Part shown: positions 7,501 through 14,783 of the stretch, piece after piece
Numbering within the stretch: position 1 is the stretch's first letter
Layout of the letters: each line of letters opens with the position of its first letter
Source of the DNA: Acidobacteriota bacterium
GTDB lineage: Bacteria; Acidobacteriota; Blastocatellia; Pyrinomonadales; Pyrinomonadaceae
DNA: 64,000 nucleotides
Reading direction: 5' to 3'
Assembly (NCBI GenBank): GCA_003223935.1
Contig: QHXQ01000049.1
Coordinates: 1-64,000, forward strand
Translations under genes and position numbers: made by a program
Notes under the pieces: generated by a model
What the model was told of the DNA's origin: nothing
Databases searched by the model: none
The model's input: only the letters and a program-made list of their open reading frames with translations

Positions 7501-8008
7501 GCCACAGCACTAACGCCTGCTCTTCCTTCTCGATGCTCTGTTGATAGTCCGTTCGCTCAATCATCGCGTAAGCGCCATGCAGCAGCGACTCAGCGGTCAT
7601 GCGCTTGTGGTCTTGCTCGCTGGCTACATCTTTCACTTCCGCCAGCACTTGATATGCGCCGCTCAGCGTGGCCGCGCCGCCCGCGCGTACCACCAGCCGG
7701 TAATCGCCCGCCGCTTTAGCTTCAAAGGAGAGCGGCTCGCGGGCGCCGATGATGCCGGTCAGGTCGCTCTCGATCAGTTGCTGGCCTTCGGGGCCGACGA
7801 GCGCGAGCGCCACGTCAATGCTTTTCTGCTCCACGATGACGCGCAGAAACTGCCCCGCAGCTAGCTTAAGTTGATAAGTGTGCGCCGCGCCGCCTGCGAT
7901 CTCTCGCTCGATGGCTTTCCCCGGCTCAAGCTGACGCGCCTCCTGCGCGCCGACCCCCGCCGCGAAAAGACCAATCATCAGTAGGGCAAGGCAAAGACGT
8001 TTAGCCAT
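4574..8008 (-). CDS. Secreted PPC-TPR-CHAT domain protein
   Basis: A 1144-residue protein. The ATG at 8008 is preceded by GGAGG (8015-8019). Residues 1-21 look like a signal peptide ending in GVGAQ. About 22-125 resemble a bacterial pre-peptidase C-terminal (PPC-like) beta domain. About 130-620 hold roughly a dozen TPR units of some 40 residues, each with a YEQAL or YFEQAL helix. About 700-760 are charged helix, and 830-1144 is a CHAT domain. The CHAT catalytic pair seems intact: His in VHIASHF (about residue 980) and Cys in LSACNTATG (about 1025), as in caspase-like CHAT peptidases. Family knowledge: TPR-CHAT proteins are activated by partners bound to the TPR. The signal peptide suggests activity outside the cytoplasm, unlike Craspase-type TPR-CHAT. 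Its stop is 6 bp from the cassette array end. Confidence 0.9.
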   Translation of the reverse strand: MAKRLCLALLMIGLFAAGVGAQEARQLEPGKAIEREIAGGAAHTYQLKLAAGQFLRVIVEQKSIDVALALVGPEGQQLIESDLTGIIGAREPLSFEAKAAGDYRLVVRAGGAATLSGAYQVLAEVKDVASEQDHKRMTAESLLHGAYAMIERTDYQQSIEKEEQALVLWRELGDREWEGYTLLSIARGYGWLSRYDKAAEYYEQALVLSREFKYRSGEAYILFDLGDAYMRLSRFEKSLEYFQQALLIYRELKDRGAEGVTRAQIGWDNLELSRYEQAIEYGEQALAIAREVKNRTDEGDAINGLAGAYGGLKQYEKALAYREQYLTIVRELKSRGGEATALNNLAGFYSSQFRFEKALEYYEQALPIYRELKDRQDEASVLRSLGNIYSRITRLDKAVEYFEQALPIYREIKDRQGEAIVLGPLGYAYDQLGRPEKSIEYFEQSLPINREFKNHYRVAGNLNGLGNAYQTLGRYEKSIEFYEQALAVARENKLRGMEGTVLGNLGESYQLMGRNDKAIEYLQQALVVTREEKDRSSETYVLRVLGDACRAQGQYPQATQHHGQALRRAREIRSRSVEGKALQGLMLDWQAQNKPNLAVFFGKQAVNLYQEIRSEITTLDRESQKSFVKSKEDTYRTLADLLISQGRLPEAEQVISMLKQEEYFDFIRRDTGNAPQASRAQLTPAEAALETRYREVADQLAKLGVERGTLINKNNRTPEEEQRLAKIDADLIVAGDTFQKFLDRLGTELSNDKEASAKVYQLRESQGMMEDLRELGAGTVALYTLISEDKYRVILTTPDFQKGYEYPIKAADLNRKVLEFRAVLQNPKLDPLPLAQELYRILVAPVARDLEQAKAKTLMWSLDGALRYVPMAALHDGQQYLVARFNNVVFTPASQARLKDVPAEHWDVLGLGVTKAHGEGIPALPGVADEMRGIIRDESASNSATAGNQTGALPGVLKLDEQFTQEAMLAELRKRHKVVHIASHFQFSPGNETNSALLLGDGQFLSLAQIKSLPNVFGGVELLTLSACNTATGGAANGREVEGFGVLAQRQGAKAVVATLWPVADRSTKLLMQEFYRLRESQPGTPKVEALRQAQLELLRGTTGDTEASAQRGIGGEVVKSATPGAPFAHPYFWAPFILIGNWR

Positions 8009-8153
8009 AGGTAACCTCCAGCCGCTGACGAGTAGGTGCGGTGTCGTGCGTGAGATAAACTTCGCCCCTCCCGACCGTGCAAAGCTGTGAATGAAATTCT
8101 TAATGACCCAGACGATGGTTGGAGCCTCAAGGTGTGTCCGTCAGAACAGCGAC

Positions 8154-8169
8154 GGCATTCTCCAATGCC
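8154..8169. other. Short hairpin upstream of the CHAT gene
   Basis: GGCATT-CTCC-AATGCC forms a 6-bp stem with a 4-base loop in the 246-bp stretch between the CHAT start and the ABC remnant. Nothing else was recognised there. It could be a leader hairpin, but no riboswitch or operator pattern is seen. Confidence 0.3.
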
Positions 8170-8254
8170 GCAAGAATCTATACCAGAGCAGCCAAAAGGT
8201 AAAGGGTTATACTTTCGGCGGCGGCTATCATGCGCTAACAACTTTTAGCTCGCC

Positions 8255-8520
8255 TTACTCACGCCGGACAGCGTGAGAATGCTTTTTGGTCAAGCGGAGA
8301 AACACGTCTTCGAGCGACTCATGGTGTTTGGCTGAGTTCGAAGACCTTGATGCCGTGGGCGACGAGGGCGGCGTTGATATGGGGGATGTGCTCGTCAGAG
8401 GTTTCGATGTAGAGGTAGCTTGCGCCGTTGCGGCTAACGGTCAACATGGGGTCGCGGGCAAGTAGTTGGTGCGCTTCGTCGAGTTTGTCCACGCGGAGTT
8501 TGATCGCGCGCCCGCGCCCG
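8255..8520 (-). pseudogene. ABC transporter ATPase, C-terminal remnant
   Basis: The minus-strand reading AIKLRVDKLDEAHQLL, then TVSRNGASYLYIETSDEH, matches the C-terminal DUF4162-type extension found after the ATPase of ABC-2 type exporters. The frame breaks near 8330. One frame stops right after FELSQTP, while the next frame continues as HHESLEDVFLRLTKKH, the usual ending of this family, to a TAA at 8255. One base was gained or two lost. The ATPase core of the gene is missing here; an N-terminal remnant of the same family lies at 9996-10177. The two pieces are on the same strand in the right order, so they are probably the ends of one gene that lost its middle and received the oxidoreductase between them. 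Confidence 0.7.
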
Positions 8521-8635
8521 CAAAGGCTCCCTACTGAGTTCATGCCCAAGCAGCCGCACGTGGCCTGCTGTCCCGGCGTTATCAGACCCAAGGGCATTCT
8601 GATGGTCGTGGGTGACTATTCAGCAGGCAGACCTG

Positions 8636-8656
8636 GAGATAAGCTCTCCTTATCTC
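8636..8656. other. GAGATAAG hairpin
   Basis: GAGATAAG-CTCTC-CTTATCTC is a perfect 8-bp inverted repeat with a 5-base loop, about 90 bp past the stop of the oxidoreductase. There is no T-run on the minus strand side, so a terminator role is weak. The rest of 8521-8748 shows no coding signal. Confidence 0.35.
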
Positions 8657-8748
8657 TCCTGACTGACGCTTATACTGCTTTGATGAGTTGTGATAATCGC
8701 TAGCAGCGGAGCAAAGTCGGGTGCAGCGCGTTGATAGGTTGTGAGGTT

Positions 8749-9705
8749 TTAGTTGTTATCTTCCAAAGTTATCACTACTTTCCCTCGGGCGTGGCCTTCT
8801 TCCAGATACCGGATAGCCTCCGGGACCTCACTCAACGTGTAACTCCTGTCGATGACCGGTGTTACTTTTCTGGCTTCGATTAGCTCTTTCAAGACAAGCA
8901 GGTCCTCTTTGCTCAGTCTCGACATACACGCGACCAAGTTCTGGCTCACGAACGGTGACAGCAAGGGCGTTTTGAGCAAACGCCTCAGCGTTCGTGCTCC
9001 GACCACAACGTAGATCCCCCTGGGGATCATCGCGCGCCGACAATCCGACAACGAACGGTTGCCCACGGTATCGAGTATTAAATCGTAGCGCTGCCCGCTT
9101 TGGGCGAAATCCTCTTGGGTGTAATCAATACAATGGTCTGCGCCGATTGACCGGACCATGTCCACATTCCTCGTGCTGCACACAGCGGTGACATCCACGC
9201 CGAACGATTTAGCGATCTGCACGGCGAACGTACCCACTCCTCCTGACGCACCGTTGATCAAGACTTTCTGTCCTGGCTGAATCCGTCCTTTATCGCGCAG
9301 GCCCTGCAAGGCGGTTAATCCCGCTATGGGTACGGCTGCCGCCTGCTCGAATGTGAGGTTGACCGGTTTCAGCGCTAATTTCTTTTCGTCAACACACACA
9401 TACTCGGCGAAGGCACCGCTGCTCACGCCGAATACCTCATCACCTGGTTGAAACTGTGTCACGTTCCTACCAACCGCTTCAACTTGCCCGGCCAGATCCC
9501 GTCCCACACGTATATCCTTTGGTTTGCGCAGCCCGGTCATTGCGCGAATGATGTACGGTCTGCCCCTTATGAGCCGGTCAATTGGGTTGACGGAAGCTGC
9601 GCGAACTTTAATCAAGACTTCATCGTCCCCGGCGGTCGGCCTTCCAACCTCTTCAAGTTTGAGAACGTCGGGTGGACCGTAGTTGTGACAAACGATAGCT
9701 TTCAT
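8749..9705 (-). CDS. NAD(P)H:quinone oxidoreductase-like MDR protein
   Basis: A 318-residue medium-chain dehydrogenase/reductase. I start it at ATG 9705 (MKAIVCHNYGPPDVL); an upstream TTG adds seven residues without support. The N-terminal GroES-like half has VLIKVRAASVNPIDRLI and VGRDLAGQVEAVG. The Rossmann half has the nucleotide-binding loop ASGGVGTFAVQIAKSFG at about residues 155-175. There is no cysteine cluster for structural zinc, and the active-site zinc ligands are absent, as in quinone oxidoreductases, so this is the zinc-free group. It likely reduces quinones or enones with NADPH in the cytoplasm. It is intact yet lies inside a stretch of decayed genes, between the two halves of an ABC ATPase. 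A GGGCCGCC hairpin lies upstream at 9970-9993. Confidence 0.85.
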   Translation of the reverse strand: MKAIVCHNYGPPDVLKLEEVGRPTAGDDEVLIKVRAASVNPIDRLIRGRPYIIRAMTGLRKPKDIRVGRDLAGQVEAVGRNVTQFQPGDEVFGVSSGAFAEYVCVDEKKLALKPVNLTFEQAAAVPIAGLTALQGLRDKGRIQPGQKVLINGASGGVGTFAVQIAKSFGVDVTAVCSTRNVDMVRSIGADHCIDYTQEDFAQSGQRYDLILDTVGNRSLSDCRRAMIPRGIYVVVGARTLRRLLKTPLLSPFVSQNLVACMSRLSKEDLLVLKELIEARKVTPVIDRSYTLSEVPEAIRYLEEGHARGKVVITLEDNN

Positions 9706-9969
9706 GAGTCGTCTCAGAGTTTGCAAAACCTAACACCGGGCAGCACCCGCCGCCCTCTTCAAGATTCATGCTGTTCCAGAGCAAGCAGCCCGGTGCTGGT
9801 ATGGAAACTCGCCCGTCAGCACTTCACTTTCACAATGCTGATACGGTCTCTCGAATATTAGGTTTCAAGGTGAGCGCCTACGACCGCAAGTACCCGAATT
9901 CGGTTTACACACACGTGCTGAGGAAAGGCGGAGGGGCCGTCAGGAACTCCGCCGACATGTAAGAGGGGA

Positions 9970-9993
9970 GGGCCGCCCGACCGCAGGCGGCCC
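9970..9993. other. Strong GC hairpin (GGGCCGCC/GGCGGCCC)
   Basis: GGGCCGCC at 9970-9977 and GGCGGCCC at 9986-9993 form a perfect 8-bp stem with an 8-base loop. It lies just past the end of the ABC N-terminal remnant on the minus strand. There is no T-run, so it could be a degraded terminator or part of a repeat. The 9706-9969 stretch holds no recognised gene. Confidence 0.45.
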
Positions 9994-9995
9994 GC

Positions 9996-10177
9996 TCACC
10001 AATAGCCCGGTACTTCGAGGAAGACCCGAATAGATACGGTCGTGGACTTGCCCGCGCCGTTCTGGCCCAGAAAGCCGTAGATGTCGCCGCGCTCGATGCA
10101 CAGCGAGAGTGCTCTACGGCCACGCGCTGGCCGAAGCGTTTGGTCAACCTGTCAGTCTGCAAGACAACGTTCGTCAT
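9996..10177 (-). pseudogene. ABC transporter ATPase, N-terminal remnant (frameshifted)
   Basis: From ATG 10177 the reading MTNVVLQTDRLTKRFGQRV is the usual opening of ABC-2 type ATPases. The frame then shifts near 10107: one frame gives nonsense, while the next gives a Walker A stretch GFLGQNGAGKSTT. That frame ends early at a TGA (9996-9998), before the Q-loop, signature and Walker B. About 170 residues of core are absent before the C-terminal remnant at 8255-8520. It follows the exonuclease-like remnant by about 40 bp, so the two may once have been an operon. The broken frame and the loss of all downstream motifs make a working product unlikely. Confidence 0.75.
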
Positions 10178-10213
10178 TTGCTCTTGCGCCGTTGAAGATT
10201 CAACGGCGACACT

Positions 10214-10640
10214 CATAGAGCGACCTCGATCAAGAGCGGCCTGTGATCCATGCGCCCGACGGCCGCTGCGCGCAATACTTCGACGCGTCCGATCCGCACG
10301 GACTCTGCGGGGCCGTAGAGTAATCAATGCGCCGGTTGTTGATGGCCGTCGCGCCCGCATCGCGGCCCATGTCGCGGAAGTAGCGCAGTAGATAACTGTA
10401 CGCCTCGCTGTCGTGTTTCAGGTTATCCGTATAAAGATTGGTTTCGTTCTCGGCCCGCAGTTCAAAATTGAAATCACCGGCGATGAAGACCTGCGCAGAC
10501 TGTTGGTGCGTGCGCGCCCAATCAATGACCGCTTCGGTGTAAGCACGGCGACGAGCCGCGTTAGCTGCAACACAGGTTACAGACAAGCTGCCGCCACGCA
10601 GAACTGCGCCAGCCACAAAGCGCCGTGTGGCTATCAACAG
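10214..10640 (-). pseudogene. Endonuclease/exonuclease/phosphatase family remnant
   Basis: The minus-strand reading RRRAYTEAVIDWARTHQQ, VFIAGDFNFEL and a later RRIDY are the recognisable middle of the endonuclease/exonuclease/phosphatase (DNase I-like) fold, in which the GDFN motif carries a catalytic Asp. After RRIDY the frame shifts near 10320. The next frame carries the typical ending VRIGRVEVL and MDHRPLLIEVAL, whose DHRPL matches the SDHxP motif, to a TGA at 10214. The N-terminal half with the metal-binding Glu is missing, because the upstream sequence runs into the CHAD gene end. So both the start and the reading frame are lost. Its original substrate cannot be told. Confidence 0.7.
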
Positions 10641-10686
10641 TTGTGCCAGCCAGCACCGGCTCATTTGCAGCAGGCAGCACTGACTC

Positions 10687-11667
10687 CTATGAGCAATTGT
10701 TTGAGAGTTCGCGCAGGTGCGCGAAGAAGGATTTAGTTTCCCAGTCTTCCCAACAAGCCAGCGCATCGAGGTAATGCCCTGTGCGCTCTCTGGTGAAGTG
10801 ACTTAAAAGTTGAAATGCAGCGCGGCGTTCGTTTGTCCGCACCGCTTTGGTTTCGGAGGTCAGCTTATCTTTCCGCACCCGCGTCTGTTCGAGCAGCGCA
10901 CCCAGTTCATCAAGCCAGACATCGCTATCATGCAAGTCGCCGAGCGCCTTTTGCAGCGTCGCCACCTCGGCGGCTGCATCCTGCAACTGCTCGCCCCAGC
11001 ACGGCGCGAACAACTCAAGCGCATAGCGCAGGCGCTTGGCCGCGATGCGTAGGCGATGCAACCGCTCCACTTTGTGCGGTTGATAAAGCGCGCGGCTGCG
11101 TGTGATCAGACCGGTCAGACGTGCGGCGATGATCTCGCGCCCCATCTCTCTGAAACTGATCGCCTGCTTATGGTCAACATCCTCCCGCTCGGCTTCATGC
11201 ACTGAGGTTGCATCCGCCAACTTGTGCAGAAACTTCTGCTGCAAAGCCTCGAGCGCCGCCTCTTCGAGCGCGAGCGCGAGCAAGGCGCGCGCGTCATCGT
11301 GCCGCTCTTGGCGCGTTGTGAGGATCGAACGGAAGCCCGCCGCAAGGTCAGATTCAGCTTCGCGCGCCAAATCTGCTAGCGCTGCCTGCGTCACATCTTC
11401 ATCGCGCACCGCCCCGAGCGTGGCGGCTAATTGGCGCAGACGCTTGCGCGGCAGTCGCCCGTGCAGGTACGGGGCGAAATCCGCCATGGCACTGCGCAGC
11501 CGCCGCGACGCCACACGCATGTCGTGCACGCCCGCCGCGTCAGACCCATCAAGTGCCGCCTCACGAAACCCGCACATCTCCGCGAGCCTTGTGCGCAGGA
11601 CGAGCGCGACACCTTCAAGGGCGCGCGCTTCGCAATCGAGACCGACTATGTCATCAGCCTTGGCCAT
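10687..11667 (-). CDS. CHAD domain protein
   Basis: A 326-residue, highly charged, helical protein from ATG 11667. Two halves are similar: HDMRVASRRLRSAM at about residue 48 and LHRLRIAAKRLRYALE at about 205. These are the HxxRV/I...RRLR motifs of CHAD domains, in which conserved His and basic residues line a pore. CHAD proteins bind inorganic polyphosphate and often localise to polyP granules (established for several family members). It is the last gene of a minus-strand operon (metallophosphoesterase, two tmk-like genes, ppx, CHAD), 45 bp after ppx, which supports a polyphosphate role. There is no CYTH partner domain, so this is a stand-alone CHAD protein. A granule-binding role is the best guess. 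Confidence 0.9.
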   Translation of the reverse strand: MAKADDIVGLDCEARALEGVALVLRTRLAEMCGFREAALDGSDAAGVHDMRVASRRLRSAMADFAPYLHGRLPRKRLRQLAATLGAVRDEDVTQAALADLAREAESDLAAGFRSILTTRQERHDDARALLALALEEAALEALQQKFLHKLADATSVHEAEREDVDHKQAISFREMGREIIAARLTGLITRSRALYQPHKVERLHRLRIAAKRLRYALELFAPCWGEQLQDAAAEVATLQKALGDLHDSDVWLDELGALLEQTRVRKDKLTSETKAVRTNERRAAFQLLSHFTRERTGHYLDALACWEDWETKSFFAHLRELSNNCS

Positions 11668-11712
11668 GCTGCGTAAAATCTATTTCACTGTGTCGCAAGC
11701 GAAGTTTAAGAG

Positions 11713-13251
11713 TCAGCCCTTCCGCACGGTCAGTTTACAGTCGAACGCTTGCTCAAAGAGATCGCGCTTCTGCTCGATCGCCCAGAGTTCTTGTTCGCAA
11801 GGTTGCGCACTATGCAGCACAATGCGGACTGTCTCGTCCACGCGCTCGCAGGTGATGTCCATGACGCGCCCGTCGTGGCTGCGGTCGAGCGCGTCTGCGA
11901 GCCGTAGGATTGCGCTCAGCCGGTTGACGGTCGCGCGGTCGGTCGGCATGAGCGCGGCATAATCCGGATGGCGCTCGCGCGGCGGTGTGCCGCGATGGTA
12001 ACGCGCGATGTTTGCGACGACTAACCGCTCGGCTTCGGAGAAGCCGGTCAACTCGGAATGCTTGATCAGATAGAGCGTGTGCTTGTGGTGCGACTCGTGC
12101 GCGATGTGATAACCGATGTCGTGCAGGAGTGCGGCGGCTGCAAGCAGTGTCCGTTGGTGGCGCGTCAGCTTGTAGCCGTTGGCGAGACTGTCGAAGATCG
12201 TCTCGGCGAGTTGCGCCACCTTTTGCGCGTGCGCCTCTTCGTAACCGAAGCGCCGCCCGACGGCGTGCGCGCCGCGCAGACGCGGATCGGCCACGTCTGG
12301 CACGGGCGGACGCTCCTCCGCCTCCCACTCGCGCAAGCGATCAATGATGACACCCTCGCGCAGAGCGAAGTCGCACGTGCGCAACATGTGGATGCCAAGC
12401 GAGCGCATCGTGCCTTCGAGAATCTGCCCGCCTGCGATGATGATCTCGGCGCGTTGGGCACTGATGCCGGGCACAGTGCGACGCTCTTCGGTGGTCAGTT
12501 CTGCGAGTTGCTGGTTGAGTCGTTCAAGCCGACTTAGAGCGATCTCAGTGCCTGCGGGTTGCGCGCCTTGTGGCTTGCGCGCGTGCTCTTTCTGCAACGC
12601 TTCGCCGAGCGCGAGGATCGTGCCCGATGTGCCGGTCGCTTCTGCCCAAGTGAGATTGGTTAGCTCGCGCGTGGGTCGTTCGAGCGCGGCCCGTATGTAT
12701 TCGCGCAGCGCGCGCAACTCTTTGGGCTTGATGGGATCGGTCGTGATCAGATTTTCTGTCAACCCGACCGCGCCGAGTTTGACCGAATGGAGCGCAAGCG
12801 GCACGCCCTCGCGCATGACTGAGATTTCGGTTGAGCCGCCGCCGATGTCTATATTGACGAGCGTCGTGCCCGGCGAGGCGCAACCCTGCGCGGCCGCGAC
12901 GCCGATCAAGCGCGCCTCTTCAATGCCCGACAATACCTCTACGCGCACGCCCGTCCGTTTCTTTATTTCTCTGATGAACTCGTTAGCGTTGTGCGCCTCG
13001 CGCACAGAGGCGGTGGCAATGGCGATAAGGTGCTCAGCGCCGCGCGCTTCGGCGATGGAACAGTAACGCCCGATACATTCGGCGGCGCGCGTGATCGCAT
13101 CGGGCGAAAGACGTTCGGCGCGCAAGGTATCGTGACCGAGTCGGACAGCATCTTTCTCGCGCGCGAGCACCGCGAACGAATCGCTCGCAGCCGCGTCCAC
13201 GACGACCAACTTGATCGAGTTCGAGCCGATGTCAATGGCAGCGAGTTTCAA
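11713..13251 (-). CDS. ppx: Exopolyphosphatase / pppGpp phosphatase (Ppx/GppA)
   Basis: A 512-residue protein that starts with TTG at 13251; the TTGA overlap with the preceding tmk-like stop suggests translational coupling. The start MKLAAIDIGSNSIKLVVVD is the phosphate-binding loop of the actin-like Ppx/GppA fold, and NIDIGGGSTEI at about residue 138 is the second phosphate loop. Residues about 320-500 form an HD-type domain (LLHDIGYHI and more), common in the long Ppx/GppA class. The family removes terminal phosphate from polyphosphate and may act on pppGpp; sequence alone does not separate the two. Its operon with CHAD and tmk-like genes, and ppk2 on the other strand 3.5 kb away, favour polyphosphate. 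Length and motifs match an intact enzyme. Confidence 0.92.
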   Translation of the reverse strand: MKLAAIDIGSNSIKLVVVDAAASDSFAVLAREKDAVRLGHDTLRAERLSPDAITRAAECIGRYCSIAEARGAEHLIAIATASVREAHNANEFIREIKKRTGVRVEVLSGIEEARLIGVAAAQGCASPGTTLVNIDIGGGSTEISVMREGVPLALHSVKLGAVGLTENLITTDPIKPKELRALREYIRAALERPTRELTNLTWAEATGTSGTILALGEALQKEHARKPQGAQPAGTEIALSRLERLNQQLAELTTEERRTVPGISAQRAEIIIAGGQILEGTMRSLGIHMLRTCDFALREGVIIDRLREWEAEERPPVPDVADPRLRGAHAVGRRFGYEEAHAQKVAQLAETIFDSLANGYKLTRHQRTLLAAAALLHDIGYHIAHESHHKHTLYLIKHSELTGFSEAERLVVANIARYHRGTPPRERHPDYAALMPTDRATVNRLSAILRLADALDRSHDGRVMDITCERVDETVRIVLHSAQPCEQELWAIEQKRDLFEQAFDCKLTVRKG

Positions 13252-14063
13252 CTCTGACCCGCACCCTTCCCTTCCCTGCTCTGCGTCTGTCCGGCGCGCG
13301 CTTGTTCGAATTGCGCTTGCTCGCTGATTGTCTGTTCGTTGCGCTTCAATGCGCCGCCGGATCGGGCCGTGCGCTGCCTTATCGCGCGCGCCACGGCGCG
13401 GCGTAAATCAGTCGCCACGCGCGGCAGAGGGCGCGAGGCGTCAATCACTTGAAAGCCGTATTCAGCACTCATCTGATCAAACTCGCCGAGCATCTGCGTC
13501 TGGTACTTGATGAAGCTGTCGTAGAAATCTTCGCCGAGATACATGTCCATGCCCGACTCCCAATAATCGAAGCCGCGCCCTGAGACGACCAGCCGCTCCG
13601 CAAGTTCTGTAGCCGACTGGATGCGCAGATAGAAGACCGCATCGGGCACGAGGGCGATGCCGTAGATGGCGCGCATCCAAGCCGGGTCTGCGCCGCGCAC
13701 GACGGCGCGGGCCATGGCTGAGAAGATGTAACGATCCGTCAAGACGATAAAGCCCGCGCGCAGAGCCGGCAGCATTTCGTTCTCCAAGCGGTCGGCGAAA
13801 TCCGTCGCGTAGAAAAGGTGCATCGCGATCCGGCCGAGCGTGTGCCCTTGCTTGGCCTCTTTGATGCCGCGCCCCGCGAGCACAGAGCGTGTCATGCCTG
13901 TGTCTATCACAGCATGCCCGCGCGATTCGAGCCACGCGCGCAACAGCCCGATCTGTGTCGAGCGCCCGACGCCGTCCGGGCCTTCGATCACGATCAACTT
14001 GCCGTTGTAAGCTTCTGGTTCAACGGTCGGCAAGGCCGTACCGTAGAAGGTCATCTGTTTCAT
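13248..14063 (-). CDS. Thymidylate-kinase-like protein with altered P-loop (Lys to Arg)
   Basis: A 271-residue P-loop protein of the thymidylate kinase family. ATG 14063 overlaps the upstream tmk-like stop by ATGA. The P-loop reads IEGPDGVGRSTQ: the family Lys that binds phosphate is Arg34, with codon CGC. The DRY motif is kept (LTDRYIF). The lid and C-terminal region, with a GMDMYLGEDF segment, parallels the neighbour's GLDMGWSDEP, so the two are paralogues. A basic, Gln-rich tail of about 40 residues ends it. Arg at the P-loop Lys often lowers activity, so this copy may be a weaker kinase, a regulatory partner, or use another phosphate donor; that is inference. It lies in a polyphosphate operon, not beside DNA replication genes as a housekeeping tmk often does. 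Confidence 0.85.
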   Translation of the reverse strand: MKQMTFYGTALPTVEPEAYNGKLIVIEGPDGVGRSTQIGLLRAWLESRGHAVIDTGMTRSVLAGRGIKEAKQGHTLGRIAMHLFYATDFADRLENEMLPALRAGFIVLTDRYIFSAMARAVVRGADPAWMRAIYGIALVPDAVFYLRIQSATELAERLVVSGRGFDYWESGMDMYLGEDFYDSFIKYQTQMLGEFDQMSAEYGFQVIDASRPLPRVATDLRRAVARAIRQRTARSGGALKRNEQTISEQAQFEQARAGQTQSREGKGAGQS

Positions 14064-14737
14064 GCAACAGTGGCCGCCTCTTCCACTAAGTGTCGCTTGA
14101 TGATGCGGCGCACTTCGCGCTGCTGTCGCTCAATCGAGCGCGTCGCGTCAATCATCGTCAAGCCGAACTCACTGACCATGCGATCATACTCAGCCAGAAT
14201 CCGCCCTTGAAAAATTTCGAAACTCTCCTCCGGCTCGTCCGACCAGCCCATATCCAACCCCGCCTCGTAATACTTCAACTCCGGTCGCCCCGAAACGATC
14301 CGATCAATCGCCACGTCGAGCGGCGCGCGAAAGAAGAACGCGACCGTCGGCTTGACGGCGAAGCGATAAAGCTCGCGCACCCAAGCGCGGTCGCACCCAC
14401 GGGCCACATCGCGCGCATACGCCGTGTAGATGTAGCGATCTGCAAGTACGATTGCGCCCGCCTTCAAAGGCGGAATGATATCGCGCTCTGTGCGGTCGGC
14501 GAAGTCTGTGGCATGGAGCAGAGAGAAGGTCGTCGGCGTGAAGAGATGGCGCTTCTTGGCGCGCTTGGTCGTGTCTTTGACGAGCGGCGAAGAGTTCCAC
14601 TCGGAGAAGAAGACGGGATAGCCTTCCGCCTTCAGCCATTGATGTAGGAGCGCCAACTGCGTTGACTTGCCGCTGCCATCCGTGCCTTCGACGACAAAGA
14701 GCTTGCCGGGAAACTCGTGCTGACCGTAATAGATCAT
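14060..14737 (-). CDS. Thymidylate-kinase-like protein (intact P-loop)
   Basis: A 225-residue P-loop kinase resembling thymidylate kinase. The P-loop is VVEGTDGSGKSTQ with Lys24. A DRY motif (ADRYIYTAYARD) follows at about residue 92, and a lid-type segment with Arg (SGRPELKYYEAGLDM) lies further on. It ends in an Arg-rich helix (RSIERQQREVRRIIKRH). It lies in the operon with a second tmk-like gene (ATGA overlap), ppx and CHAD, and opposite ppk2. The usual substrate of this family is dTMP, but this neighbourhood, and the duplication, make nucleotide or phosphate-shuttle chemistry with polyphosphate more plausible than housekeeping dTTP supply. A true housekeeping tmk may lie elsewhere. Start at ATG 14737; residues 1-10 precede the first strand. 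Confidence 0.85.
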   Translation of the reverse strand: MIYYGQHEFPGKLFVVEGTDGSGKSTQLALLHQWLKAEGYPVFFSEWNSSPLVKDTTKRAKKRHLFTPTTFSLLHATDFADRTERDIIPPLKAGAIVLADRYIYTAYARDVARGCDRAWVRELYRFAVKPTVAFFFRAPLDVAIDRIVSGRPELKYYEAGLDMGWSDEPEESFEIFQGRILAEYDRMVSEFGLTMIDATRSIERQQREVRRIIKRHLVEEAATVA

Positions 14738-14783
14738 CGGCTTAACTTTAACTGAACCGTGTTACAACGCGGTAACATGTCGC

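Noticed and set aside
6400-7600. Repeated DNA blocks of about 120 bp within the CHAT gene as a mobile repeat
   Set aside because: They match the 40-residue TPR period of the protein and are best read as repeat-encoding sequence.
8228-8245. GCGCTAACAAC as a left attC core after the CHAT start
   Set aside because: No matching GTT core lies within 200 bp downstream, so it does not form a site.
9726-9800. attC-like arm CCTAACACCGGGC with GCCCGGTGCTGG
   Set aside because: The arms pair for only 7-8 bp and the right core is CTGG, not a GTT core; no cassette ORF precedes it. Left as chance or a very decayed site.
10230-10766. 178-residue minus-strand ORF as an intact gene
   Set aside because: Its first 25 codons overlap the CHAD gene end, and the recognisable exonuclease ending is in another frame, so it is a remnant.
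11102-11962. Long plus-strand ORF opposite CHAD and ppx
   Set aside because: Ser/Arg/Ala-rich composition typical of the complement of a GC-rich gene; both minus-strand genes have clear motifs.
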